Of a stretch of DNA of 47,616 bases, positions 8,265 through 16,461 are shown piece by piece. Within the stretch, counting starts at the first letter, position 1, and each line of letters begins with the position of its first letter. The stretch spans positions 1-47,616 of the forward strand of contig JAUNVH010000009.1 of NCBI GenBank assembly GCA_030537765.1, in the 5' to 3' direction. Origin of the DNA: Tissierellia bacterium (lineage in GTDB: Bacteria; Bacillota; Clostridia; Tissierellales; Peptoniphilaceae). The notes beneath the pieces are model-generated. The model was not told where the DNA came from and ran no database searches. It was given only the letters and a program-made list of their open reading frames with translations. The translations under genes were made by a program, and so were the position numbers.

Positions 8265-8579
8265 ATGGCATTTCCAGTACAGGCGCAGATTTTAGATTAT
8301 TGTGTACTGGCTCTTATCTCTAAAGGCGATACTTATGGTTATGAACTTAATCAAAGCCTGATTAAGAATTTAGATCTTTCAGAATCGACATTATATCCAG
8401 TCTTGCGAAGATTGAAACGTGATAAGCTCTTGCGCACTTATGACAAAGCTTTTGATGGTAGAAACCGAAGGTATTACTCGATAACTCCCGATGGTTTGGA
8501 AATGCTAAAGGAGTTTGACAGGGATTGGAGCGAATTTAAATATAAAGTAGATGAGATTGTCGGAGGTGATAGAAAGTGA
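8265..8579 (+). CDS. PadR-family transcriptional regulator
   Basis: A 104-residue winged-helix regulator. The PadR pattern is clear: ILDYCVLALISKGDTYGYEL (residues 9-28), recognition region DLSESTLYPVLRRLKRDKLL (36-55), then GRNRRYYSITPDGLEML in the wing. The C-terminus is short, as in the small PadR class that works with a DUF1700 partner. Its stop overlaps the next start (GTGA), so regulator and membrane partner are made together. It probably binds the GTATA/TATAC array in front of pspC and thus controls its own operon. Confidence 0.93.
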   Translation: MAFPVQAQILDYCVLALISKGDTYGYELNQSLIKNLDLSESTLYPVLRRLKRDKLLRTYDKAFDGRNRRYYSITPDGLEMLKEFDRDWSEFKYKVDEIVGGDRK

Positions 8580-9124
8580 AACGGTATGAATTTATTGAAC
8601 AATTAAATAGATATCTAAAGGGCATATCAACTGCCGAGAGAAATGATGTAATTTCTTATTATAATGAAATGTTTGACGATGCGAATTTGAAAGACCAAGA
8701 CGAAGTACCGAGAAGCTTTGGCGATCCTAAGACTATCGCTCTCGAGATTTTGACTGATGAAGATATTAATAGAGATGGAGCTGATTATAATATAGATAAT
8801 AAGAGGCGCAGAAATAATACTTTGATGATTATATTTTTAGTGCTTTTAGCAGCGCCTTTTGCCTTGCCAATCGCTTTATTGCTTTTGGGCTTAGCATTTG
8901 CTTTTTTTATGACTATATGTGCTTTGATCTTTGCAGTTTTTGTTGTGATGTATTCATTATTTACCACTACGACAGCTCTTATGACTAAAATTTTCTTTAT
9001 TGGCTCTATATTAATTATGATTGGAGCTGTAATATTACTGATTGAATTTTTTTCCTATATAGTTTCAGTAATAGGCAAAAAGGTTTCTGGAAAGAGGAGG
9101 GCAGATTATGAAGAAAAGTATTAA
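8576..9124 (+). CDS. DUF1700 (HAAS) membrane protein, PadR partner
   Basis: A 182-residue protein. Residues 1-60 form the alpha-helical DUF1700 domain (YEFIEQLNRYLKGISTAERN, with the FGDPKTIALEIL motif near 48-59). After a basic linker (KRRR, about 75-78) come three or so membrane segments and a basic cytoplasmic tail. GTG start, 4-base overlap with padR. DUF1700 proteins are regularly encoded directly behind small PadR regulators and are thought to pass membrane state to them. A direct interaction here is inference. Confidence 0.88.
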   Translation: MKRYEFIEQLNRYLKGISTAERNDVISYYNEMFDDANLKDQDEVPRSFGDPKTIALEILTDEDINRDGADYNIDNKRRRNNTLMIIFLVLLAAPFALPIALLLLGLAFAFFMTICALIFAVFVVMYSLFTTTTALMTKIFFIGSILIMIGAVILLIEFFSYIVSVIGKKVSGKRRADYEEKY

Positions 9125-10193
9125 AATTGCACTAATACTCATCATAGTAGGAATTATTTTTACTGGCTTTGCCTATGCATTTGGAGCAGAGACAAGTGTG
9201 CCGATTGGCAGAAATAAAAATCGTGAAAAAGATATTGAAGAAAAAATTGAAAAAATTGAAGAAGATATTGAAAAAAAGACTGATGAATGGGAGAAGAAAA
9301 TCGATGAAAAAGTCGAGTCTGAGGTAAATCCCTTAAAGGAAGGCTTGTTTAAAGATACAACGAAGGCCGAAGTCTCTGAAACTTTTGAAAATATTAAAGA
9401 AATAATTATCGATGCGCCATTTTTTGATATAAATATTGACGAAAGTAAAAGAGATAATATTATAAATATAAATCACGACTATCTAATGAAAGATAATGAT
9501 AAGATTTATGATTTGGAATATAAAGTTGAGGGCGATAGACTTATTATAGAAGTACCAAAGAGTATGAAAATAGAATATGATATAAAGAATTTGGCAAATA
9601 TCAAATATCCTAATTTGCAAATAGATATTAGTATGCCTGAAGATTTAAAATTAAGCATTCTATCTGATATTGCAAGTTTAAACATTAAAGATTTGGACAT
9701 TGAAAAGCTAGTGGTTGAAAACAAAGTTGGAGATATTAATCTAGACGATGTGGAAATTGATGAAACTAAAATAGATTGCAATTTGGGTGCAATAAGTTTT
9801 TATGACTGCGATATCGACAATTTTCAGATTGAGTCCACAATGGGTTCTATCTATGCATCTGATACGGAATTTGAACAGGGCAAGATGAACGCCAAAATGG
9901 GGGCTATGAGTTTTTACGATTGCGAAATCAAAAATACAGAAATTTCTGCCGTCATGGGTTCAATCGAATTTAGCGGCGAAATAAAAGAAGAAAATAAAAT
10001 CTTTGCAAAAATGGGCTCAATCGAATTAAAAATTGATCAGAAAAAAGCAAATATCGGAATTTTAGCCAATTCATCTGTAAAAAATATTAGTTTAAATGGA
10101 AAAGAAGGGCCATATAGTGACGAGAGATCTAATTTTAAAAACTTTTTAGAAGTATCTACCGAAGCAGGTTCGATTGAAATTATTACAAAATAA
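9108..10193 (+). CDS. DUF4097 (toastrack) beta-repeat membrane-anchored protein
   Basis: A 361-residue protein. One membrane segment at about 8-26 is followed by a highly charged, Glu/Lys-rich probable coiled coil (about 36-75) and a C-terminal DUF4097 beta-strand repeat domain. Repeats are visible as GAISFYDCDI, MGSIYASDTEF, MGAMSFYDCEI, MGSIEFSG and MGSIELKI (about 224-306). It overlaps the preceding gene by 17 bases, with GAGGAGG 7 bases before the ATG. Such toastrack domains accompany PspC, LiaF and HAAS proteins in envelope-stress systems. The repeat domain is likely outside the membrane and may sense or scaffold. Last gene of the operon, with no strong terminator after it. Confidence 0.87.
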   Translation: MKKSIKIALILIIVGIIFTGFAYAFGAETSVPIGRNKNREKDIEEKIEKIEEDIEKKTDEWEKKIDEKVESEVNPLKEGLFKDTTKAEVSETFENIKEIIIDAPFFDINIDESKRDNIININHDYLMKDNDKIYDLEYKVEGDRLIIEVPKSMKIEYDIKNLANIKYPNLQIDISMPEDLKLSILSDIASLNIKDLDIEKLVVENKVGDINLDDVEIDETKIDCNLGAISFYDCDIDNFQIESTMGSIYASDTEFEQGKMNAKMGAMSFYDCEIKNTEISAVMGSIEFSGEIKEENKIFAKMGSIELKIDQKKANIGILANSSVKNISLNGKEGPYSDERSNFKNFLEVSTEAGSIEIITK

Positions 10194-10274
10194 AATCTTC
10201 AAATGGGCTCAGCGTTATTATTTTTTTATCATGGGGTATATTATAGATAACAAAAATTTTTGGAGGCTGATAGT

Positions 10275-10700
10275 ATGGAATACAAAAAATTTGGTGACAA
10301 ATATGTAATTAGACTTGCAGTCGGTGACGAAATTATAGAATCGATAACTGAATTTGCAAAGAAAGAAAATATTAAACTTGCAGAAGTATCTGCCATAGGC
10401 GCAGTTGATAAGGCGACGATTGGATTTTATTCATTGGAAGAACAAAAGTATCACGCAACTGATTTGGAAGGCGAATTTGAACTTTTATCTTTGAAAGGAA
10501 ATATTACTGAAAAAGAGGGCGAACCATATATTCATTTGCATATAATACTAAGCGGGGAAGATTTAATTGCAAGAGGCGGCCATTTAAATGCTGCAAGAAT
10601 CAGCGCAACTTGCGAAATATTTGTACACGTTTTAGATGGAAAAGTTGGCAGAAAAAATTGCAAACAGACTGGGCTAAATATATTCGATTTTGAAGTATAA
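10275..10700 (+). CDS. PPC/DUF296 domain protein
   Basis: A 141-residue single-domain protein of the PPC (plants and prokaryotes conserved, DUF296) family. The marks are AEVSAIGAVDKATIGFY (about 40-56), the metal-site motif HLHIILSGEDLIARGGHL (about 92-109) with HxH plus a later His, and EIFVH near 120. Bacterial members form trimers, often with a bound metal, and some resemble plant AT-hook regulators without the hook; no function is established. An upstream TTG would add five residues, but ATG 10275 with GGAGG 8 bases before it is preferred. It has its own terminator. It may be transcribed alone or by readthrough from the stress operon. Confidence 0.88.
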   Translation: MEYKKFGDKYVIRLAVGDEIIESITEFAKKENIKLAEVSAIGAVDKATIGFYSLEEQKYHATDLEGEFELLSLKGNITEKEGEPYIHLHIILSGEDLIARGGHLNAARISATCEIFVHVLDGKVGRKNCKQTGLNIFDFEV

Positions 10701-10713
10701 TCTAAAGATAAAG

Positions 10714-10739
10714 CGAGAGGTTAAACTCTCGTTTTTTTT
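10714..10739 (+). terminator. Terminator after the PPC-domain gene
   Basis: 6-bp stem CGAGAG / CTCTCG with a 6-base loop and eight T. On the other strand it could also serve the convergent Abi_2 gene, although the T-run there is poor. Confidence 0.9.
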
Positions 10740-10745
10740 GATAGT

Positions 10746-11603
10746 TTATTTTTGTAATTGTGAAAGCCAGTCTTTTGGAAATGCAATATGATATAAATCA
10801 ATATAATTTTCATACTTCATAAATAAATTTTCTAGATTGGGCAAAAATTCTATATTCCATTTTTCTGTATCAGGATATATATTTTTCAATACTAAAAAGA
10901 GTCCCCATAATCTACGTTTTTCATTTTCCGACAAATCAATATTTGCTGGAGAAGCAGAAAAGGTTTTGTAATAGAGTCTTCCATAATGTGCGCAAATATT
11001 TCTAAGGTCGGTTAAACATCTAAGCCAACTTTTTAAATCTCCATAGTTTACACCAAATTCTTTTGCAATCAGTTTTTGATCTTGAGTTTTTAAATCACTG
11101 TAAAAGTAAGAAATCATACCAAAAGAGAACAGTTCTATAATAACCCATATTGGAAATTGTCCACCATACTTTTTTAAATGATGTTTTACAAACGAAACTT
11201 CTTTGTTTCTATTGATTTCAGTTTTTATATTTTTATGGAATTTAACGAAATTATGGCGTTTATTAAAATTCTCGGCGTTCAAATATCCTAACGGTCCATA
11301 TTTATGAGCGTGAAGATAAGATAGCCTCGAACGCAAAGATATTTCTATAACTTCAATTGCATTGTATATTATATTTCTAAGCTTTCTATCAAATTCATAA
11401 ATATAGTATATTTTCTCAAAACTTGTCCCTGGAACATATTTATCATCTTTAGTTTTGAAGGGGAGAAAATATGCTGTTAGACGATAATAATTGATACATG
11501 AAAGTTTTTCTTTACAAAAATTTTTATCATTTATTTGACAGCCTCTCTCTATTAATATATCGATTTGTTGTTCATAAGTAGTTGCAACTTTTTGATTACT
11601 CAT
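10746..11603 (-). CDS. Abi_2 (AbiD/AbiF-like) HEPN protein
   Basis: A 285-residue protein of the Abi_2 family, known from abortive infection against phage. Family marks are INYYRL (37-42), YEFDRKLRNIIYNAIEVIE (69-87) and RNICAHYGRLYY (201-212), which holds the HEPN signature R-x4-H (Arg201, His206) of metal-independent RNases. An in-frame GTG would add 12 residues, but ATG 11603 lies 7 bases behind GAGGT. It has its own promoter and a 64-base structured leader. The mature function is probably an RNA-cutting toxin released on phage infection. It stands alone among housekeeping genes, so it looks like a single acquired defence gene. Confidence 0.9.
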   Translation of the reverse strand: MSNQKVATTYEQQIDILIERGCQINDKNFCKEKLSCINYYRLTAYFLPFKTKDDKYVPGTSFEKIYYIYEFDRKLRNIIYNAIEVIEISLRSRLSYLHAHKYGPLGYLNAENFNKRHNFVKFHKNIKTEINRNKEVSFVKHHLKKYGGQFPIWVIIELFSFGMISYFYSDLKTQDQKLIAKEFGVNYGDLKSWLRCLTDLRNICAHYGRLYYKTFSASPANIDLSENEKRRLWGLFLVLKNIYPDTEKWNIEFLPNLENLFMKYENYIDLYHIAFPKDWLSQLQK

Positions 11604-11667
11604 AAAATATACCTCATAAAAATGTCTCCCCTGGGTCACATCTTAGAGAGGTGCGGGGAGTCCTGTT
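11604..11667 (-). ncRNA. Structured leader RNA of the Abi_2 gene (candidate abiF-type RNA)
   Basis: From the inferred start near 11667, the first 64 bases carry a 6-bp stem CTCCCC / GGGGAG (11660-11655 with 11631-11626 on the minus strand). Inside it is a second helix, CACCTCT / AGATGTG with one mismatch. The inner ACCTC (11652-11648) is complementary to the SD GAGGT (11615-11611) of the abi gene, so the leader could hide the ribosome site. A conserved RNA motif upstream of abiF-like genes is known to me from the structured-RNA literature; identity with that motif is likely but unverified. Confidence 0.6.
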
Positions 11668-11673
11668 GAATCT

Positions 11674-11702
11674 ATTATATATTAAAAAATAAGAATATTC
11701 AA
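11674..11702 (-). promoter_or_regulatory. Promoter of the Abi_2 leader and gene
   Basis: On the minus strand TTGAAT (11697-11702), 17 bp, TATAAT (11674-11679). It places the transcript start just before the hairpin. Confidence 0.75.
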
Positions 11703-11833
11703 GTTGACATAAAAAGTTTTTATATATTTGATTTGCCCAAAATTAATATTAATATTAATTTAAAGTAGTTATCGTTAAAAATAAAGAAGAATATAACTCT
11801 TACTTTTTTTATGCCAAGGAAGTTAATGATTTC

Positions 11834-11863
11834 TTGATATCGTAAGCTTATATATGATAAAAT
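11834..11863 (+). promoter_or_regulatory. Putative promoter of the nucleoside operon
   Basis: TTGATA (11834-11839), 18 bp, TAAAAT (11858-11863), about 44 bases before the punA start. No purine riboswitch core is seen between them. Confidence 0.55.
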
Positions 11864-11906
11864 GTTCTTATAAATTTGAATTAGCAAATTAGCGAGGAGG
11901 AGTTTT

Positions 11907-12734
11907 ATGGCGAAGAGTTTCAATTATGAATTTTACAAAGAATCGGCCGATTTCATTTTATCAAAAGTCGATTTCAAACCTCAAATAGCCTTGATTTTAG
12001 GCTCATGTCTGGGAAGTCTTTCTGAAGAAATAGAGAATAAGATTATAATTAAATATGAAGATATTCCTAATTTCTTAGTTTCCACAGTCGATTCACATGC
12101 AGGCGAATTGATTTTGGGTGAGCTTGCGGGCAAAAAGGTTGTTTGCATGTCGGGGCGTTTTCATTTTTATGAAGGCTATGATTTTGAACAGCTGGCTCAA
12201 CCGATAAGAGTGTTTAAACTCTTGGGCGTTGAAACTGTAGTTTTGACAAATGCTGCAGGTGCTGTAAATGTATCTTATCGAACTGGCGATATTATGATTA
12301 TTAAAGATCATATTAAGCTAATGGGTGCAAGCCCTGTTAGAGGTCCTAATGTGGCGGAATTTGGTCCCAGATTTTTTGATATGAGCGATGCTTATACTGA
12401 AGAATTAAGGGAAATTGCAAAAAATGTTGCCGCCGAACAAGAATTAAATATCAGAGAAGGCGTCTACTTTTACTGGTCGGGACCACAATTTGAAACTCCT
12501 GCCGAAATCCGCGCAATCAGAATATTGGGTGGAGATGCTGTGGGCATGTCTACAGTTACTGAAGCGATTACTGCCGCCCATTGTGAGATGAAAGTCTTGG
12601 GGCTTTCACTAATGACAAATATGGCAGCCGGAGTTTTAGATCAGCCTCTAACTACGGATGAAGTAGACGAAACGGCTCAAAAATCAGCAGACAGTTTTAA
12701 AAAATTGTTGCGAGATATTATTGCAAGAATATAA
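11907..12734 (+). CDS. punA: Purine nucleoside phosphorylase (trimeric type)
   Basis: A 275-residue cytoplasmic enzyme that splits inosine, guanosine or their deoxy forms with phosphate into base and (deoxy)ribose-1-phosphate. Landmarks: ILGSCLGSL (the phosphate loop, usually GSGLG, with Gly replaced by Cys), GRFHFYEGY, TNAAGAVN, GPQFETPAEIRAI and GGDAVGMSTVTEAITAAHC. All fit the type I (PunA/PNP) family in order and length. ATG start with GAGGAGG 7 bases upstream. It opens a seven-gene nucleoside operon and is followed after 31 bases by the substrate-binding lipoprotein. Confidence 0.95.
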   Translation: MAKSFNYEFYKESADFILSKVDFKPQIALILGSCLGSLSEEIENKIIIKYEDIPNFLVSTVDSHAGELILGELAGKKVVCMSGRFHFYEGYDFEQLAQPIRVFKLLGVETVVLTNAAGAVNVSYRTGDIMIIKDHIKLMGASPVRGPNVAEFGPRFFDMSDAYTEELREIAKNVAAEQELNIREGVYFYWSGPQFETPAEIRAIRILGGDAVGMSTVTEAITAAHCEMKVLGLSLMTNMAAGVLDQPLTTDEVDETAQKSADSFKKLLRDIIARI

Positions 12735-12765
12735 ATTAAAAATATAAGAAAAGAGGAGAAAATTG

Positions 12766-13800
12766 ATGAAGAGATTTATTGTATTACTTTTAGCATCAGT
12801 ATTAGTATTGGGAACATTGACAGCTTGCGGAGGCGACAAAAAGCCGGCAGAGGGTGGAGAAGGCGAGAAGAAAAAAATTGCTTTGCTTTGTGACCAAGCA
12901 GGCACTCAAGTATTTGTACTCAGCATGATAGAAGGTCTCAAAGACAGTGCTAAAGAATATGATTTTGAGCCGATCGTTGCAGAATGTGCAGATTCAGCAG
13001 CTTTTGAGGACAATGCCAGAGCATTGGTCGAAGAAGGTGTAGATTTAATTATAGGCGGTGGTTGGCTAGCGGGCGATGCAATAAATAAAGTTGCGACTGA
13101 ATTTCCCGATGCAGCCGATTATGCAATTATTGACAGCGAAGTGGAAGCAGAAAATGTTAAATGTATTTCTTATCGTGAGCAAGAGGGCGCCTATTTGATT
13201 GGTATGTTAGCAGGCCTTGTTACTGATCCAGAAGACAATACTTTTGGAGCAGTTCATGTCAATCAAGGAGCAGGTTCATTCAAATGGAGATATGGATTTA
13301 TGGAAGGCGTTAGACGCTATAAACCTGATGCAAAATTTGTATTCAACTATGTAGGTAATTATAATGACCCTGCAAAAGCAAAAGAATACGCTATTCAACA
13401 GTATGAACAAGGTGCAAGATTTATAAATGCGGCTTGTGCTGGCGGAGATAAGGGCGTGTTCGAGGCTGCTTTAGAAAAAGAATTTTATACCTCAGGTCAA
13501 GACGTTGACTTAACTACTCCCGATAATCCTTATGTAGTTTCCTGTCAGATTAAAGATACGCATGCAACAATTAGCTATCTACTTAAAGAATATTTCACAA
13601 AGGATTGGAATTCTGATAATGAAGTTTGGGGCCTTGAAGAAGGTACTATTGGTGCCGTCTATGTAACACATGAATCAGAAACTCCAATGACAGATAGAAT
13701 TACTGAAGAGGGATTGGCAGAGCTTAAACAAGCTGCTGAAGATATTAGAGAAGGCAAGCTTGATATGAAGAGTATCCCTGCCGAGGAAGATTACAAATAG
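12766..13800 (+). CDS. BMP-family nucleoside-binding lipoprotein
   Basis: A 344-residue substrate-binding protein with signal peptide and lipobox LTAC (Cys21), followed by a Gly/Glu/Lys linker and the BMP/PnrA fold (KIALLCDQAGTQVFVLSMIE, residues about 36-55). PnrA/BmpA-type proteins bind purine nucleosides. The neighbouring ABC genes and phosphorylases support nucleoside binding here. An in-frame TTG directly before the ATG is rejected in favour of ATG 12766 behind GAGGAG. A weak hairpin follows and may lower expression of the transporter genes relative to the binding protein. Confidence 0.92.
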   Translation: MKRFIVLLLASVLVLGTLTACGGDKKPAEGGEGEKKKIALLCDQAGTQVFVLSMIEGLKDSAKEYDFEPIVAECADSAAFEDNARALVEEGVDLIIGGGWLAGDAINKVATEFPDAADYAIIDSEVEAENVKCISYREQEGAYLIGMLAGLVTDPEDNTFGAVHVNQGAGSFKWRYGFMEGVRRYKPDAKFVFNYVGNYNDPAKAKEYAIQQYEQGARFINAACAGGDKGVFEAALEKEFYTSGQDVDLTTPDNPYVVSCQIKDTHATISYLLKEYFTKDWNSDNEVWGLEEGTIGAVYVTHESETPMTDRITEEGLAELKQAAEDIREGKLDMKSIPAEEDYK

Positions 13801-13809
13801 AGATTGATA

Positions 13810-13834
13810 AAGGAGGGTTTTTATCCTCCTTTTG
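13810..13834 (+). terminator. Weak intra-operon terminator/attenuator
   Basis: 7-bp stem AAGGAGG / CCTCCTT (13810-13816, 13825-13831), 8-base loop and only four T. It probably allows readthrough and gives more lipoprotein than ABC transcript. Confidence 0.6.
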
Positions 13835-13859
13835 ACTTATAATTGGAAGGCGGTATATC

Positions 13860-15371
13860 ATGTTATTGGAAATGAGAAATATCACCAAAATTTACGGCGA
13901 GACTATTGCCAATGACAATGTAAATATTTCATTAAAAAAGGGTGAAATACTTGCAATTGTTGGCGAAAATGGAGCCGGCAAATCTACTATTATGAAAGTC
14001 TTATACGGTTTAGAAAAAGCAGATGGTGGAGAAATTTTTCTAAACGGTAAAAAGACAAATTTTAAAGATCCTCAAGATGCAATCCAAGCAGGCATTGGCA
14101 TGGTACAGCAGCATTTTATGTTATTTAGTCCATTTACTGTGGCAGAAAATATTGTTTATGGCAATGAACCAAAATCTGGAATGTTTTTCGATCGCAATGA
14201 AGCAAATAAAATTGTAAACGATTTGAGCAAAAAATATGGGCTCATGATCGATCCCAAAGAGAAAGTTTCTGACTGTCCAGTGGGATTACAACAGAGGATA
14301 GAAATTTTAAAAGTGCTATATCAAGATGCCGATATAATAATATTTGATGAGCCATCAGCAGTGCTGACACCGCAGGAAGTAACTGAACTTTTGCGAACTA
14401 TAAAGAATTTATCTAAACTGGGCAAATCGATTATTATAATCACTCATAAGCTCCAAGAAGTTATGGAAATTGCAGATAGAGTCACTGTTATGCGCCGAGG
14501 AAAGCATGTCAAGGACTTAATTAAATCTGAAACTTCGATTGAGGAACTTTCTTATCTTATGGTGGGCAGAAATATGAGTGAAAGAGAAATTACTCCTATC
14601 GAACTGGGAGATGCCATACTTGAAGTGGAAGATTTGAATTTAGAATTAGACGGTAAATCGGTTCTAAAAAATATAAATATGAAAATCTATGGCGGAGAGA
14701 TTGTGGGTATTGCAGGAGTTTCAGGCAATGGGCAATCGGAACTTATAAGAGTTTTGACGGGACTTTTAAAAGCTGATAGTGGAAAAGTTACAATAAATGG
14801 CAAAGATGTTTTAAATTCGAATGTCAGAGACATTAGAGAATTTGGTTTAGCCTGTATCCCAGAAGATAGATATCTTTGGGGCTGTGCATCGCAAGCCGAT
14901 TTGATTGAAACGGCAATTATGCATCATCATAAGCATAAGAAGTTTTCAAACAGAGGTATTTTAAATACAGATGAATGTAAAAACTTTACAGAAGAACTTA
15001 TTGAAAATTATGATGTCAGAACGAGTGGAGTTTCACAAAAAGCCGGAGAACTCTCAGGCGGCAATATTCAAAAACTAGTTGTAGCTCGAGAAATTGAGCA
15101 AAAATCTCCGTTTTTAATTGCGGCAGAACCTACTAGGGGCATCGATATTGGCGCAATGGAAGATATTCACGAAAAACTTTTAGACAAGAGAAACGAAGGT
15201 GATGCAGTGCTTTTAGTTTCATCTGAACTTACAGAAATAATGGGACTTTCAGACAGGATCTATGTATTATATGAGGGCAGAATTACCGGAGAATTTAAAA
15301 GAGAAGATGCAAATTCAGAAACTCTAGGTCTATATATGACAGGAGGCAGATCAGATGAGAAAAAAATTTAA
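13860..15371 (+). CDS. Nucleoside ABC transporter, double ATPase subunit
   Basis: A 503-residue ATPase with two ABC domains, as in sugar/nucleoside importers (RbsA/NupA type). Domain 1 has a full Walker A GENGAGKS (35-42) and Walker B IIFDEPSAVL, but a weak signature (CPVGLQQR). Domain 2 has an altered Walker A (GVSGNGQS) and a clear signature LSGGNIQKLV with AEPTRGID. This asymmetry is usual in the family. It works at the membrane with the two permeases that follow. Its 3' end overlaps the next gene by 17 bases. Confidence 0.94.
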   Translation: MLLEMRNITKIYGETIANDNVNISLKKGEILAIVGENGAGKSTIMKVLYGLEKADGGEIFLNGKKTNFKDPQDAIQAGIGMVQQHFMLFSPFTVAENIVYGNEPKSGMFFDRNEANKIVNDLSKKYGLMIDPKEKVSDCPVGLQQRIEILKVLYQDADIIIFDEPSAVLTPQEVTELLRTIKNLSKLGKSIIIITHKLQEVMEIADRVTVMRRGKHVKDLIKSETSIEELSYLMVGRNMSEREITPIELGDAILEVEDLNLELDGKSVLKNINMKIYGGEIVGIAGVSGNGQSELIRVLTGLLKADSGKVTINGKDVLNSNVRDIREFGLACIPEDRYLWGCASQADLIETAIMHHHKHKKFSNRGILNTDECKNFTEELIENYDVRTSGVSQKAGELSGGNIQKLVVAREIEQKSPFLIAAEPTRGIDIGAMEDIHEKLLDKRNEGDAVLLVSSELTEIMGLSDRIYVLYEGRITGEFKREDANSETLGLYMTGGRSDEKKI

Positions 15372-16461
15372 TCTAAAGAGCATTTGGGAATCAAATGGCG
15401 CTCGAATAGTGCAAGTTTTATTGGCCACACTTTTTGGACTTCTGGTCGGTGCAATTGTAATTATAATTTCTAAAGAAGATCCAATTTCTGTATATGCTCA
15501 ACTTTTTGAAAAATCATTTATAAAACCGTATTATCTAATGCAAACTTTAACTAGAGCAACGCCCATTATAATCTGTGGGCTTGCAACGGCGGCTGCATGG
15601 CGAGCAGGCTATATTAATATCGGAGTTGAAGGCCAAATGGTATTTGGCTCATTTGCCGCAACGATTGTGGCAATCTATATGCCCGGGCCACCTTTCTTAG
15701 TGCTCATTGTGGCAATACTTGCTGGCATGGCAATTGGCGCAATGTACGCTATGATTGCTGCAGTTTTAAATATGAAATATAATGTGTCGATAGTCATATC
15801 AACGCTGATGATGAACTATATTGCAAACTTCATCACTTCATATTTCGTAACTTATCCGTTTAAAGATCAATCTGGCGACGGCTTGGCATCGCAGACTGTG
15901 CTTATACCAGAAGGTACGCGATTTTTGAAACTTAGCTCAAAAACCACATTCAATATTGGATTTATAATTGCAATTTTACTGGTGATTGGATTTATCTATA
16001 TGTCGAAAAAAACAGTTTTCGGTTATGAATCTAAGATGACGGGCTTTAATCCAAATTTTGCAAAGTATGGCGGAGTTAAAGAAAAAAGAGTAATGCTAAA
16101 GACTATGGCACTAAGTGGTGCAATAGCGGCAATGGCAGGCATTACAGAAATTTTTGGAGTGAAATATAGATTTATAGAAGCTCTATTTAGTTCGACAGCC
16201 TATGCATGGACAGGGCTGATGTCGGCCTTGATTGCAAGTTTGCAACCTATTGGAATATTTATTTCTTCAATATTTTTAGCTGGACTTCAAGTAGGAGGTC
16301 AATCTATTCAAAGGTCGAGCAATGTGCCTTTGCAAATGGCGACAGTTATCCAATCGTGTATAACATTATTTGTTTCGGTGAGAGTCGGAATTGGAGTATT
16401 TAAAAATAGGAAGAAGATTAAAAAAAGAGAAGAAAAGGTAGAAAGCGGAGGTGAAGGATAA
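15355..16461 (+). CDS. Nucleoside ABC transporter permease 1
   Basis: A 368-residue membrane protein of the branched-chain/ribose-type permease family (BPD_transp_2). It has about eight or more membrane segments and the typical GLATAAAWRAGYINIGVEGQ motif near residues 78-97. A charged Lys/Glu-rich tail closes it. The ATG lies behind AGGAGG within the ATPase gene. It pairs with the second permease to form the channel for nucleosides delivered by the BMP lipoprotein. Confidence 0.93.
   Translation: MRKKFNLKSIWESNGARIVQVLLATLFGLLVGAIVIIISKEDPISVYAQLFEKSFIKPYYLMQTLTRATPIIICGLATAAAWRAGYINIGVEGQMVFGSFAATIVAIYMPGPPFLVLIVAILAGMAIGAMYAMIAAVLNMKYNVSIVISTLMMNYIANFITSYFVTYPFKDQSGDGLASQTVLIPEGTRFLKLSSKTTFNIGFIIAILLVIGFIYMSKKTVFGYESKMTGFNPNFAKYGGVKEKRVMLKTMALSGAIAAMAGITEIFGVKYRFIEALFSSTAYAWTGLMSALIASLQPIGIFISSIFLAGLQVGGQSIQRSSNVPLQMATVIQSCITLFVSVRVGIGVFKNRKKIKKREEKVESGGEG

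Noticed and set aside
11640..11906. Purine riboswitch in front of punA
   Set aside because: No conserved purine-aptamer core; the structured part belongs to the minus-strand abi leader.
11720..11923. Minus-strand frame of 67 codons upstream of punA
   Set aside because: Low-complexity, Ile/Leu-rich translation of AT-rich DNA, no ribosome site, overlaps the punA promoter.
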